From positions 1 through 5,536 of the forward strand of contig JACQFG010000399.1 of the NCBI GenBank assembly GCA_016200155.1: a DNA stretch of 5,536 bases, in the 5' to 3' direction. Position numbers and translations under genes: made by a program. The notes under the pieces are model-generated. The model did not search any database and was not told where the DNA came from. It saw only the letters and a list, made by a program, of their open reading frames with translations. This stretch comes from Planctomycetota bacterium (GTDB lineage: Bacteria; Planctomycetota; Planctomycetia; Gemmatales; Gemmataceae). This document shows, piece after piece, positions 5,154-5,536 of this stretch (its first letter is position 1; each line of letters starts with the position of its first letter).

Positions 5154-5372
5154 CTACTGCCGGGGCGCGTCGTAAACCTGCTTGCCCGCTTCCTCCAGGC
5201 TGCGCAGCTCCTTCGGCAGCGGGTACGGTTCCGACGGCGGGAAATACTGCGGCGGATGTTTCAGGTAATAGGGCGACGGCACCGTGATGCCCGCTTCAGG
5301 CACCCACGTTTGGCAGCCGCTGATGATGGCCAAACCTGCCAGGAGCAATCCAGTGCAAAGTAGCGTCTTCAT
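5154..5372 (-). CDS. Small proline-rich lipoprotein of unknown function
   Basis: This is a 72-aa predicted lipoprotein. Residues 1-19 form a type II signal peptide (MKTLL, a hydrophobic core, then the lipobox ISGC with lipid Cys20). The mature part is only 52 residues, rich in Pro and Tyr (VPSPYYLKHPPQYFPPSEP), followed by a short charged helix-like segment (KELRSLEEAGKQVYD). I recognise no domain and assign no role; it is probably anchored in the outer or cytoplasmic membrane. The ATG start is supported by AGAGG 7 nt upstream (5380-5384). It is the only intact gene here that ends in TAG. The 28-bp stem-loop follows directly. Confidence 0.8.
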   Translation of the reverse strand: MKTLLCTGLLLAGLAIISGCQTWVPEAGITVPSPYYLKHPPQYFPPSEPYPLPKELRSLEEAGKQVYDAPRQ

Positions 5373-5506
5373 GACTTGGCCTCTTGCCGTTATCTTCCGG
5401 AGAATCGGATACTTTTACGTTATCGGACGATTCGACGTCCAAATTGACTGGTTTTTTGCGAATTTTCAAAGAGAATTAAAGTTCGCCGTCGATCAAAGCC
5501 TATTCA

Positions 5507-5536
5507 CCACGGAAAACACGGAAAACACGGAAAGAA
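5507..5536 (+). repeat. 9-bp tandem repeat array, cut by window end
   Basis: Three units in a row, CCACGGAAA, ACACGGAAA and ACACGGAAA (5507-5533), then GAA. The array may continue beyond the window. The unit shares the NCACGG core and the 9-bp period with the arrays at 2573-2603 and 2713-2743. The 134 bp between this array and the lipoprotein gene (5373-5506) are AT-richer than their surroundings and should hold that gene's promoter. A 5-bp dyad, GGACG-N6-CGTCC (5425-5440), lies there, but no convincing -35/-10 pair was found. Confidence 0.65.

Noticed and set aside
5425..5440. GGACG-N6-CGTCC dyad upstream of the small lipoprotein as an operator
   Set aside because: Only 5-bp arms and no convincing promoter to overlap; mentioned only as context.
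5507..5536. Tandem repeats as a CRISPR array
   Set aside because: Contiguous 9-bp units with no unique spacers.

Overview
The window looks like a chromosomal segment of a GC-rich bacterium, probably of the Planctomycetota. This is inferred from the company of genes (an FHA-GGDEF protein, a small FHA protein with a long Ala/Pro/Glu tail, a TlpA/AhpC-type redoxin, short lipoproteins) and from many dispersed intergenic palindromes and 9-bp tandem repeats. No rRNA or other marker settles the phylum.

Layout. Only the first gene, a 5'-truncated FHA-GGDEF diguanylate cyclase (1-764), is on the + strand. Everything after it is on the - strand: pxpB-like 5-oxoprolinase subunit B (805-1461), a redoxin lipoprotein (1927-2481), mutY (2742-3803) overlapping by 4 bp an FHA-domain gene (3800-4435), a TM2-domain membrane protein (4706-4960) with its own promoter and a clear intrinsic terminator, and a 72-aa lipoprotein (5154-5372). 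The genes do not form one pathway. The only tight pair is FHA-mutY, probably cotranscribed with coupled translation. The two FHA proteins suggest phosphothreonine-dependent signalling, and the GGDEF domain suggests c-di-GMP output.

Main discovery. The redoxin gene is split by one in-frame TGA (2251-2253). The TGA sits exactly where the first cysteine of the thioredoxin CxxC active site should be, giving FWAST-U-MACR. Both halves are in the same frame and both match the family, and a 14-nt hairpin with a G in its apical loop lies 26 nt after the TGA. The best reading is one 184-residue selenoprotein (U77-x-x-C80) with a bacterial SECIS. Standard gene calling would report two short ORFs or a pseudogene.

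The intergenic DNA is unusually structured: a 171-bp imperfect palindrome with strongly skewed arms (1719-1889), a 28-bp perfect stem-loop (5084-5146), a 15-bp inverted repeat around an AT-rich spacer (1577-1653), and inverted arrays of a 9-bp NCACGGGGN unit next to mutY (2573-2743) with a related array at the window end (5507-5533). No tRNA, rRNA, CRISPR array, transposase or replication origin was seen.
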